Assembly: GCF_002197845.1 (NCBI RefSeq)
Contig: NZ_NIDE01000002.1
Coordinates: forward strand, 744,001 to 808,000
Length of the DNA stretch: 64,000 bases
DNA from: Fimbriiglobus ruber
GTDB lineage: Bacteria; Planctomycetota; Planctomycetia; Gemmatales; Gemmataceae
Direction: 5' to 3'
Shown: in pieces, positions 25,125-32,210 of the stretch
Layout: each line of letters begins with the position of its first letter
Position numbering within the stretch: position 1 is the stretch's first letter
The notes under the pieces: generated by a model
The model's input: the letters and a program-made list of their open reading frames with translations, nothing else
Told to the model about the DNA's origin: nothing
Databases searched by the model: none
Position numbers and translations under genes: made by a program

Positions 25125-25415
25125 TCAGTCACCGATCCCGGCAAACAACTCCAGCCGTTCTTGCTGAAAAATGTCCAGGGCTTCCGGGGGTTGTCCGGCC
25201 ACAGCGCGAAGAATGACCCGCCAGGTGCCATCGACGTGGAAGAGGTACAGTGGCTCCGCAGTCGCTAGCTTTTTGGCCCCGGCCGCCGGCCACTGGGCGA
25301 GTGGCACCCCTGCGAGTGCGTCGAGTCGGTCCCGCACGGTCGCCTGCTCTTCGCCCGAAAGTTGATGAAGGGCCATCAAGGCCCGGCGGTGAAGCGTGTA
25401 TTTGCTCGCTACCAT
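25125..25415 (-). CDS. Small RelE/ParE-like protein (possible toxin)
   Basis: 96 residues from ATG 25415 (MVASKYTLHRRALMALHQL); an upstream in-frame GTG-type start at 25475 adds an unlikely leader. The order of an N-terminal helix pair, then KKLATAEPLYLFHVDGTWRVILRAV and ALDIFQQERLELFAG resembles the RelE/ParE fold, where a strand ending W/YRV(I/L)xR precedes the last strands. There is no antitoxin gene upstream; the truncated gene 15 nt downstream may have been a functional partner of another kind. Toxin identity is an inference from pattern, not certain. Confidence 0.55.
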   Translation of the reverse strand: MVASKYTLHRRALMALHQLSGEEQATVRDRLDALAGVPLAQWPAAGAKKLATAEPLYLFHVDGTWRVILRAVAGQPPEALDIFQQERLELFAGIGD

Positions 25416-25608
25416 CGGAATCCTCCGACCCAATAACGATACCGGTTTGCGGACGAACGCGCGTGTCGGGCTCACGGGAATTGTAACCGGAAACGAGTTA
25501 CCGTCGCTAGTTCGGCTCGGGGCTGGGAACCAGTCGGGTTTCCGTCACGTGATTTGAAGGCGCGCGCGACAGGGTAGGTCTGAGTCGCTCGGGGAAAACG
25601 CCGGCGGC

Positions 25609-26093
25609 CGCGTTGTCCCGGCTCAGGTTTCGGGCCATAATCGTGGCGACCCGCGTCACGAGCCTCTCTCGTAGGGGACGGGCATGCGACACCGGCGGAC
25701 GCCACCCGCGCTGCCCGCGGACCTACAGGAGCGACTCGGCCGGCCGGAGGCCGTGTTCGGCCCGAACTGGCGGTTCCTCACCACGTCGACGATCGCGGGC
25801 GCCGGCTTGGTCCTGCTGGGTGTCGTCTTCTGTTCGGTCTGGGCCGCCAGCGTCCCGCGGGGTCGGGCACCCGAAGGCCCGTTGTACCTGCTGTTGGGCG
25901 GCGGGTTGATAACCTGCGGGTTGGCCGCCGTGGTGCTGCCACGGCAAGTCCCGCCGACCTGGATCTTCGTCTGCCCGCATGGATTGGCCTGGGGCCGCGG
26001 GGAGGACTGGAAGGCCATTGAGTGGGCGGAGGTGATCCGGTTCGAGGACGCCGCCCTGCCCGCCGGGGTGCAGGTCCGGCAGTGCCGGCTGGT
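25609..26093 (+). repeat. 485-bp direct duplication, left copy
   Basis: Nearly identical to 27202-27686 (offset 1593 bp), covering about 75 bp of upstream region and the first 137 codons of a small membrane protein. The match stops abruptly at 26093 where new sequence leading to the TPR gene begins. Confidence 0.9.
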
Positions 26094-26271
26094 GCGGCAC
26101 GAGCGTACCGCCTCGTGGCGTCGTACATTTCGAGCAAAGTGGGGGGTCATTCGGGGCAAAGTTCTGGGCGATCTGTGGGTGAAGTGGTGGGATGGTCGCC
26201 ACACGCAAGATAATTTGTCTGTTGAGAAGCTGACCAACCGTGTTCACTTACCTGCTAGCAGAGGAGTGCCC
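25684..26271 (+). pseudogene. Truncated copy of the small membrane protein, fused in frame to the TPR gene
   Basis: Residues 1-137 copy the protein of 27277-27786 (MRHRRTPPALPADLQERLG, membrane helices AGAGLVLLGVVFCSVWAA and LLLGGGLITCGLAAVVLP). After QCRLV the sequence differs (RHERTASWRRTFRAKWG...) and stays open through the ATG of the TPR gene to 27084, making a 466-codon chimera on paper. Because the TPR gene has its own ribosome-binding site and signal peptide at 26272, I treat this part as a broken duplicate. Confidence 0.65.
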
Positions 26272-27084
26272 ATGTCGTCTCGATTGTTCTGGCGCGCTGT
26301 GGTGCTTGTGTGCGGGTGGATGCCCTGGATGCTCCCATTGGCAGCCGCCCAGGAGCCGAAAACTGCCAACGATTTCTACAACCGTGGGGTGACGTGGGTC
26401 AAGAAGGGCGAGTTCGACAAGGCGGTCAAAGACTACGACGAAGCCATCCGACTCGACCCTAAACACGCTGACGCTTACTACAGCCGTGGGGCGGTGTGGG
26501 CCGAGAAGGGTGAGTTCGACAAGGCCACCAAAGACTTCGACGAAGCCATCCGACTTAACCCCAAAGATGCAGCCACATTCTACAACCGTGGGGTGACGTG
26601 GGTCAAGAAGGGTGAGTTCGACAAGGCGGTCAAAGACTACGACGAAGCCATCCGACTCAACCCCAAATACGCTGACGCTTTCTACAACCGTGGGGTGATA
26701 TGGGCCGGGAAGGCCGAGTTCGACAAGGCGATCAAAGACTTCGACGAAGTCATCCGACTCAACCCCAAAGATGCGCGCGCTTTCAACAACCGTGGATCTG
26801 CATGGGCCAACAACGGTGAATCTGACAAGGCGGTCAAGGACTATGACGAAGCCATCCGACTTAACCCCAAATACGTTAACGCGTTCATCAACCGTGGGCT
26901 GACATGGGCCGGGGAGGGTAAGTTCGACAAGGCGATCAAAGACTTCAACGAAGCCATCCAACTCAACCCCAAATTCGCTCTCGCTTTCTACTCCCGTGGG
27001 TTGGCGTGGAAGGCGAAGGGAGAAAACGAGAAGGCTGCCAAGGATTTCGCCGAGGCCGAGCGGTTGCAGGAACTCAAGAAGTAG
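26272..27084 (+). CDS. Secreted TPR-repeat protein
   Basis: 270 residues from ATG 26272, preceded by GAGGAG at 26261-26266. A signal peptide (SSRLFWRAVVLVCGWMPWM, then LPLAAAQE) is followed by seven 34-residue tetratricopeptide repeats of the FYNRGVTWVKKGEFDKAVKD / YDEAIRLNPK type, so regular that they must have arisen by recent duplication. TPR arrays are protein-protein scaffolds; export suggests a periplasmic role. It sits between the two copies of the 485-bp duplication, so it probably arrived by insertion or recombination. Confidence 0.88.
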   Translation: MSSRLFWRAVVLVCGWMPWMLPLAAAQEPKTANDFYNRGVTWVKKGEFDKAVKDYDEAIRLDPKHADAYYSRGAVWAEKGEFDKATKDFDEAIRLNPKDAATFYNRGVTWVKKGEFDKAVKDYDEAIRLNPKYADAFYNRGVIWAGKAEFDKAIKDFDEVIRLNPKDARAFNNRGSAWANNGESDKAVKDYDEAIRLNPKYVNAFINRGLTWAGEGKFDKAIKDFNEAIQLNPKFALAFYSRGLAWKAKGENEKAAKDFAEAERLQELKK

Positions 27085-27106
27085 TAGACCTCCCGGCCGT
27101 TCGATT

Positions 27107-27199
27107 GCGAAGACGGTTTTGCCAGACGCCGCGCCCACGCGATCGTTCCGCCGTGTGCTTCGACCACCTGTTTGGCGACCGCCAAACCCAATCCGATTC
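27107..27199 (-). pseudogene. Scrap of a sensor histidine kinase (ATPase G2 box)
   Basis: On the minus strand: RIGLGLAVAKQVVEAHGGTI, then AWARRLAKP. This is the GLGLA(V)AK..VEAHGG signature of the HATPase_c domain near the C-terminus of two-component sensor kinases. Nothing of the rest of such a gene is present, and the fragment ends where the right copy of the duplication begins. Confidence 0.65.
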
Positions 27200-27201
27200 G
27201 C

Positions 27202-27686
27202 CGCGTTGTCCCGGCCCAGGTTTCGGGCCATAATCGTGGCGACCCGCGTCACGAGCCTCTCTCGTAGGGGACAGGCATGCAACACCGGCGGACGCCACCC
27301 GCGCTGCCCGCGGACCTACAGGAGCGACTCGGCCGGCCGGAGGACGTGTTCGGCCCGAACTGGCGGTTCCTCACCTCGTCGACGATCGCGGGCGCCGGTT
27401 TGGTCCTGCTGGGTGTCGTCTTCTGTTCGGTCTGGGCCGCCAGCGTCCCGCGGGGTCGGGCACCCGAAGGCCCGTTGTACCTGCTGTTGGGCGGCGGGTT
27501 GATGACCTGCGGGTTGGCCGCCGTGGTGCTGCCACGGCAAGTCCCGCCGACCTGGATATTCGTCTGTCCGCGGGGGCTGGTCCGGGTCCGCGTGGAGGAC
27601 TGGAGGGTCATCGAGTGGGCGGAGGTGATCCGGTTCGAGGACGCCGCCCTGCCCGCCGGGGTGCAGGTCCGGCAGTGCCGGCTGGT
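27202..27686 (+). repeat. 485-bp direct duplication, right copy
   Basis: Partner of 25609-26093; differs by scattered substitutions. The coding region continues intact past its end, so this is likely the parental copy. Confidence 0.9.
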
Positions 27687-27786
27687 CCTGGCCGGCGGTG
27701 GCGAGTGGGGATTCCTGGCCAATTCCGTGGCCGACTACCCTCGGCTGACCGAGGTCCTGCGGCGGAAGGTGGCCCCAACCCTCTAA
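27277..27786 (+). CDS. Small two-helix membrane protein, intact copy
   Basis: 169 residues. Two hydrophobic helices (about 37-55 and 68-88) are followed by a cytoplasmic or periplasmic domain with PPTWIFVCPRGLVRVRVEDW, RVIEWAEVIRFEDA and YPRLTEVLRRKVAPTL; this layout (membrane hairpin plus a PH-like beta domain with W/IFVCP.GL and EWAEV) resembles planctomycete proteins with a bacterial PH-like domain. No function can be given. The truncated duplicate lies 1.6 kb upstream. Confidence 0.75.
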   Translation: MQHRRTPPALPADLQERLGRPEDVFGPNWRFLTSSTIAGAGLVLLGVVFCSVWAASVPRGRAPEGPLYLLLGGGLMTCGLAAVVLPRQVPPTWIFVCPRGLVRVRVEDWRVIEWAEVIRFEDAALPAGVQVRQCRLVLAGGGEWGFLANSVADYPRLTEVLRRKVAPTL

Positions 27787-27849
27787 CGGACCCAGCCCGC
27801 AAAAAAGTTTGGGCCGGTGAGTTTTTGTTCTGCGCCGGAGGACGAACGG

Positions 27850-28158
27850 ATGGCAACGGCCGGGCAAGAAACAGCGGCTTCCGCTACTCCGCCGGAACAC
27901 AATGGGGCGTTCACTCTGATTGACCTCATGCACCTGCTGATCCGGGACGGCAGCATTGCGGGGTGTGCGATCGCGGGTTGGTGGCTGGGCGGGTGGTACG
28001 GCGCGGTGGCCAGTTTACCCGTTGGGTGGGCGGTCGGGTGGGCCACGCGGTGCGCCGTCGTGTTCCTGCTAGCGGTAGTGTTAAAGCAGCTGTTCGGGGG
28101 CACCATTTGGGGTCCGGGCGGTCACGCCAGACCCGACGCCACAGACGGCAGGGCCTGA
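27850..28158 (+). CDS. Small hypothetical membrane protein
   Basis: 102 residues from ATG 27850, preceded by GGAGGA at 27837-27842; an in-frame GTG at 27817 is less likely. Hydrophobic segments lie at about 39-62 (AGCAIAGWWLGGWYGAVASL) and 66-82 (VGWATRCAVVFLLAVVL), rich in Gly/Trp. The downstream gene follows by about 57 nt. No family recognised. Confidence 0.65.
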   Translation: MATAGQETAASATPPEHNGAFTLIDLMHLLIRDGSIAGCAIAGWWLGGWYGAVASLPVGWAVGWATRCAVVFLLAVVLKQLFGGTIWGPGGHARPDATDGRA

Positions 28159-28215
28159 TTCGGCGTCTGGGACTGCAAGCGCACCGGTGCCCTGCCACTG
28201 CGGGGCGTTGTTGTG

Positions 28216-28869
28216 ATGTCGCCGAGTACGAAGATGGACGATGCCGACCGACTCTTCTCACAGGGCAGGGCCAACCCGGAGAAATTCGGATGGCCGATTC
28301 GTTCATCCGCGGGCGAGCGCCCCGACCCCGAGCGAATCGGCGAGGCGGCGCGCCTGCTGGGGCGGCCGGCATTTCTCGTCGATGCCGACGGCTACGAGTG
28401 TGAAATCATCGGGGCTGCTACCAACGCCTCCGGCGACATTGCGTATGTCGAGTCTCGCACAAAGGATGTCGGATTCAATCAATACGGCGCCAACCAACGC
28501 CACATTGATGTCTCCATTCGCATCCATTTGGCCGGAAAATCGGGACCGCACAGGTCTGCCGAAATCGAGTCGTACAATCCGTTCTTCGGGTGCGACATTC
28601 GGTTTTTTGAGTGGAAAGATCGCACGGTAGTTCTCATCTACCGCGAAAAGCACGATACTTATGCCTGTCGCTTCGGGGATATCTGGCCGCCGCGATTCGT
28701 GGAGATCGAGGATGATTGGGTTCTCAACGGAAACATTCTCGGTTATGTCGGTTACAAGGAAAAAGTGGTTCGCCGACTGAGCTTTCCCGAGTTAGACGTG
28801 CTTGACCCAATATCGGCGGCCGAAGCGATTCGAATTAGTCTGCTGCCACAGAACCGACGGGCGACATAA
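28216..28869 (+). CDS. Hypothetical protein
   Basis: 217 residues from ATG 28216 (GTG 28213 and ATG 28234 are also in frame). Soluble, no signal peptide, with mixed alpha/beta character: PAFLVDADGYECEIIGAATN, NQRHIDVSIRIHL, FFEWKDRTVVLIYREKHDTY and ILGYVGYKEKVVRRLSFPEL. Codon use is less GC-biased than in the neighbours. It ends 34 nt before the target duplication of the IS701-type element. I do not recognise the family. Confidence 0.75.
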   Translation: MSPSTKMDDADRLFSQGRANPEKFGWPIRSSAGERPDPERIGEAARLLGRPAFLVDADGYECEIIGAATNASGDIAYVESRTKDVGFNQYGANQRHIDVSIRIHLAGKSGPHRSAEIESYNPFFGCDIRFFEWKDRTVVLIYREKHDTYACRFGDIWPPRFVEIEDDWVLNGNILGYVGYKEKVVRRLSFPELDVLDPISAAEAIRISLLPQNRRAT

Positions 28870-28906
28870 CCGGCCGCTGCACCTGACGCCGCCCGCATTC
28901 TGTTAG

Positions 28907-30276
28907 CAGTACAGCGCAGTAATTTAATAGGATGGGAGGGAAGGATTTAGGAGGAATCACATGACCGAGCAGGAAATCGTGGGCGTCGGCCCGGCGTTCG
29001 CCCGGTATCTGGGCCGGTATCGGGACGTGTTCCGGCAGGACCGCACGGCCGCCCACTTCGACACGTATTGTCGGGGCCTGTTATCCGACCTGCCGCGGAA
29101 ATCGATCGAACCGATCGCGTTGGCGAGCGGGACGACGGTCCGTACCCTCCAGTTGTTCGTGACGACCTCGGTGTGGTCGTACGACGAGGCCCGGACGCGG
29201 TTGCACCGATTCGTGGCCGATACGCTGGCCGATCTCCCGACCGATCCCGTCGGAACGGTCGGGGTGATCGACGAGACGAGCAGCCGGAAGTGGGGGGATC
29301 ACACTCCGGGCGTCCAACGGCAGTACCTGGGGTGTGTGGGCAAGGTCGACAATGGGATCGTGACCGTCCACGTGGGGGTCACCAAGGGCACCTTTCGTAC
29401 CCTGTTGGACGCCGACCTGTTCCTACCCGAGTCGTGGGACGTGGACCGCGCGCGGTGTCAGGCGGCCGGCATCCCGGACACCGTCCGGCACCACCCGAAG
29501 TGGCGGCTGGCCCTCGACCAACTCCTCCGGGCGAACACGAACGGGATCACGTTCGACTGGCTGACGTTCGACGAAGGGTACGGGGCAGCCGTCCCGCTCC
29601 TGACCGTGTTGGGCGTGATGGGACAGCGGTTCGTGGGTGAAATCCCGACGAATTTCGCCGTCCGGGACGCGGCCGGGGGCCCCTCCCGGCGGGCCGACGA
29701 GCGGTTGACCGGGGGTCACGCCGAGCGGGGGCGAGTGTACCGGTTGACCCGCCAGACGACCCGCCCGTCGGTCTGGCGGGTGGCCACCGCCATCGTCTGG
29801 GTGGCCGACCGCAAGCACACCCTGATGGTCGCCCGCAACGACGCGACCGGGGAGATCAAGTACTTCCTGACGAACGCCACGGCCGAGCCGGTGGCTCGGA
29901 TTCTCGCCGTCGCCTTCCGCCGGTGGACGGTCGAGCATCTATTCCGGGTCGCCAAACAGGAAGTCGGACTGATGCACTACGAGGGGCGGGATTACACGGG
30001 GCTGATGCGGCACCTGACCCTGGCCGTGGTCGTCCTCGGATTCGTCGCCGCCCACACGGAGCGGCTCCGGGGGGAAAAACCCAGACGTGACGATGGAGCA
30101 GGTGTGCCGGGCGCTCAACGTCCGGTGCGCGATCCTGTTCCGGCGGCGACGGGGAACCGGGGCCACCCAACATACCAGCGACGTAATTCAATACCACCAG
30201 CGGCGAAACAAGCAAGCCACCCGATCTCATAAGAAGCAGCGGCACAAACGTGTTACGTAAAATACGCGCTGTACTG
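28907..30276 (+). mobile_element. IS701-family insertion sequence
   Basis: Terminal inverted repeats CAGTACAGCGC at 28907 and, reversed, ending at 30276 (11 bp perfect, similarity continuing inwards). TTAG is duplicated at 28903-28906 and 30277-30280, matching the YTAG target preference known for IS701. Length 1370 bp, typical. The transposase C-terminus is frameshifted. Confidence 0.92.
28961..30260 (+). CDS. IS701-family transposase with C-terminal frameshift
   Basis: ATG 28961 follows AGGAGG about 7 nt upstream. The DDE core is visible: VGVIDETSSRKWGDHTPGV (first Asp, about residue 105), WLTFDEGYGAA (second Asp) and RRWTVEHLFRVAKQEVGL (Glu). At 30069-30079 a G6A5 run occurs; the initial frame runs on to 30232 as nonsense (RRDDGAGVPGAQ...), whereas the +1 frame after the run gives the sensible end NPDVTMEQVCRALNVR...RHKRVT with TAA at 30258-30260. 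One extra G explains this. The lost part is short, so the effect on activity is unclear. Confidence 0.88.
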
Positions 30277-30297
30277 TTAGGCTGTCGGGGATCTGAG

Positions 30298-30588
30298 ATG
30301 TCGGACGACACATGGTGCAACCAATGGGGGTGGATGCGACTCGCCGCCTTCCGATTGGGAAAGACTCTCCGGCAAGTAGAGCAGACTGACCTCCCGATTG
30401 AATCCGACACCTTTTACGGACCATTCCTTGCCGAATTGCGCGAGTTTAAACGGCAGATCCTGCCGACGGACACTCTCTACTACTTCGATGCGGACCAATC
30501 AGAATGGGACAAAGGTTTCGGGAGTGAAGGGTTTGCTCTGGTGCGGGATGGGGAACTTTTCCGGACCCTGACCATTCGAATGAACTGA
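30298..30588 (+). CDS. Hypothetical protein
   Basis: 96 residues from ATG 30298 (MSDDTWCNQWGWMRLAAF). Contains PIESDTFYGPFLAELREFKR and LYYFDADQSEWDKGFGSEGFALVRDGE. It resembles small planctomycete proteins of unknown role that sit alone; no catalytic pattern. Its start is only 17 nt from the IS701 target duplication, so the insertion may have removed its promoter or its 5' context. Confidence 0.65.
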   Translation: MSDDTWCNQWGWMRLAAFRLGKTLRQVEQTDLPIESDTFYGPFLAELREFKRQILPTDTLYYFDADQSEWDKGFGSEGFALVRDGELFRTLTIRMN

Positions 30589-30735
30589 GCCGGTGCCCTT
30601 CCGCGAACTCGAACGCACTTCCAAAAACAACCACTCGTTGTCACTGCACGAAAGCCAGTTACACTCGGGGATGGTTCGCGGCGCCGGCCGCCATCACGTC
30701 CGGCCGCTGCCCGCACCTTCCACCGAGTTGCACCG

Positions 30736-31731
30736 ATGAGTACCGACAAGCAAACGACGGCCAACCGCCGGAACGCGGGCCAGTCGACCGGCCCGCGCAC
30801 CACGGCCGGGCTGACGGTCGCCGCCGGGAACGCGCTGACGCACGGGCTCAGCTCGGTCCGCCCGGTCCTCCCCGGCGAGTCCCCGGACGACTGGGACCGG
30901 CACCGGGCCGGGGTACTCGCGTCCCTCGCCCCGGTCGGCACCCTGGAAGAAGCCCTGGCCGACCGGGTGGCCGTTTGCCTGTGGCGGCTCCGGCGGGTCG
31001 TCGCCTACGAGACGGCCGTCTCCGTCACCGGCCTGGAGGAGGCCGCCGACCCGGACCCGGGAGCGGAGCCCGAACCCGACCTCCGCCGCCTGAAGAAGCT
31101 CGACCGCCGGCTCGCCGAAGCCCGCGACGCACTCGAGGTCGGGGTCGAGACGAGCGCCCTGTTCGACCGACTACCCGGCCTGGCGGACGACGCGGCCGTC
31201 TCCGGGGCGGCGGCCGAGGGCCTGTTCGACGACGTGAACAATGTCCTCTTCAAAACGGCCGCCGGGTACTTCCATTTCGAGTCCGACGACTTCCTGACTG
31301 ACATCGGCATGCCGCCGAGCTTCCTCCCTTATCCGTGGGATTGGCCCGGGTGGACGGCCGGGCTGGTCCGCCGGGGAGTGGCGTTGGCTGCGTCCCAGTT
31401 CGGAGCCGCGGCCGACGACTTGCTCACTCGGGCGGCGGCCAACCGGCGGGAGTGGGTTCACGTGCAACAGGCCAAGGTCGGGCGGTTGGAGGCGGACGTG
31501 CGCGCGACCCGGACCCAGGCCGACGCCCGTCAGGGCCGACAGGTACTCTGGGCCGCCCTGCCCGACGGGGCCACCCTCGACCGGATCACCCGGTATGAGG
31601 CCCACCTGTCGCGACAGGCGACCCAGGCCCTGCACACACTGGAACGGCTTCAGGCCGCCCGGTTGGGCCGTCCGGTCGCCCCGCCGGTGGCCATCGACGT
31701 GACCGTGGCGGCGCCCGGGTTGGGAGGCTGA
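30736..31731 (+). CDS. NRRNA..STGP family protein (function unknown)
   Basis: 331 residues. The N-terminus TANRRNAGQSTGPRTTAGL followed by GNALTHGLSS matches a widespread family (NA..STGP...GK...N.LKHGL) found in many copies in planctomycetes and acidobacteria. The remainder is helical with LEEALADRVAVCLWRLRRVV, a negatively charged linker and a Gln/Ala/Arg-rich coiled region (VQQAKVGRLEADVRATRTQ). Directly downstream lie four copies of a short repeat (31731-31966), a combination I associate with this family. The role is unknown; a DNA-binding or phage-related origin has been supposed from similarity to terminase small-subunit starts. Confidence 0.7.
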   Translation: MSTDKQTTANRRNAGQSTGPRTTAGLTVAAGNALTHGLSSVRPVLPGESPDDWDRHRAGVLASLAPVGTLEEALADRVAVCLWRLRRVVAYETAVSVTGLEEAADPDPGAEPEPDLRRLKKLDRRLAEARDALEVGVETSALFDRLPGLADDAAVSGAAAEGLFDDVNNVLFKTAAGYFHFESDDFLTDIGMPPSFLPYPWDWPGWTAGLVRRGVALAASQFGAAADDLLTRAAANRREWVHVQQAKVGRLEADVRATRTQADARQGRQVLWAALPDGATLDRITRYEAHLSRQATQALHTLERLQAARLGRPVAPPVAIDVTVAAPGLGG

Positions 31732-31966
31732 TTGGGTTCGTTTGGTAAAAACAGGTGGCCACCGATGGGACCGCGGCCGCGGTCGATGGAGGGGCGAATT
31801 GGGTTCGTTTCGTAAAAGCGGTGTCGGGCGCCTGTGGATGGTCCGTCCAAGTGAATGCACGTCGACGCAATCGGGTTCGTTTCGTAAAAGCGGGTGCCGG
31901 TGTCCCCTGGAAACAGGATGATAAGGGCGTAAGCCCCGTCGGAAATGGGTTCGTTTCGTAAAACCG
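31731..31966. repeat. Four spaced copies of a 17-20 bp repeat (GGGTTCGTTTCGTAAAA)
   Basis: Copies start at about 31734, 31801, 31873 and 31947, spaced 67, 72 and 74 bp. On the minus strand each can be read as F-Y-E-T-N-P-I or a frameshifted variant, the ETNPI-type repeat often mis-annotated as small proteins. The first differs by one base (TTTGGT). The spacers are unrelated to each other, so this is not a CRISPR array (too few copies, long variable spacers). Confidence 0.8.
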
Positions 31967-32210
31967 ATACCGATGCCGGGGGGGAGCCTCATGTCGCTCC
32001 CCGTGGGCTGTCGTCGATTGGCTCCCGATCCGTCCCGCCTACCCTTCCGTATCATCCCATCCGCGCCCAGCCGGGCAAACGGTATAATCCCTCTAAGCAG
32101 CCTCGCGCGTTCCCGCCCAGACCCCCGAAAGTGCTTGACCCACCGCGGCCGTCGCCGATACTGACATTCTCCTCAGCAAATCCTGCCTGACCCCGGAGCT
32201 TTTCCCTCCC
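31967..32210. other. Intergenic region upstream of the cytochrome/dehydrogenase gene
   Basis: About 240 bp with no gene. It must contain the promoter of the gene starting at 32211; CTTGACCC around 32134 could be a -35-like box and TATAAT-like sequence is visible near 32090 (GGTATAATCCC), but their order is not that of one promoter. No further structure seen. Confidence 0.35.

Noticed and set aside
25684-27084. A single 466-residue membrane-TPR fusion protein
   Set aside because: The N-terminal part is a truncated duplicate of 27277-27786 and the TPR part has its own ribosome-binding site and signal peptide, so the fused frame is probably accidental.
26248-27285. 345-codon minus-strand frame opposite the TPR gene
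   Set aside because: It is a shadow of the regular 102-bp TPR repeats; it has no start context and mirrors their periodicity.
31731-31966. Regularly spaced short repeats as a possible CRISPR array
   Set aside because: Only four copies of 17-20 bp, spacers of about 50 bp with no constant length, no cas genes; the repeat matches the ETNPI-type dispersed repeat.
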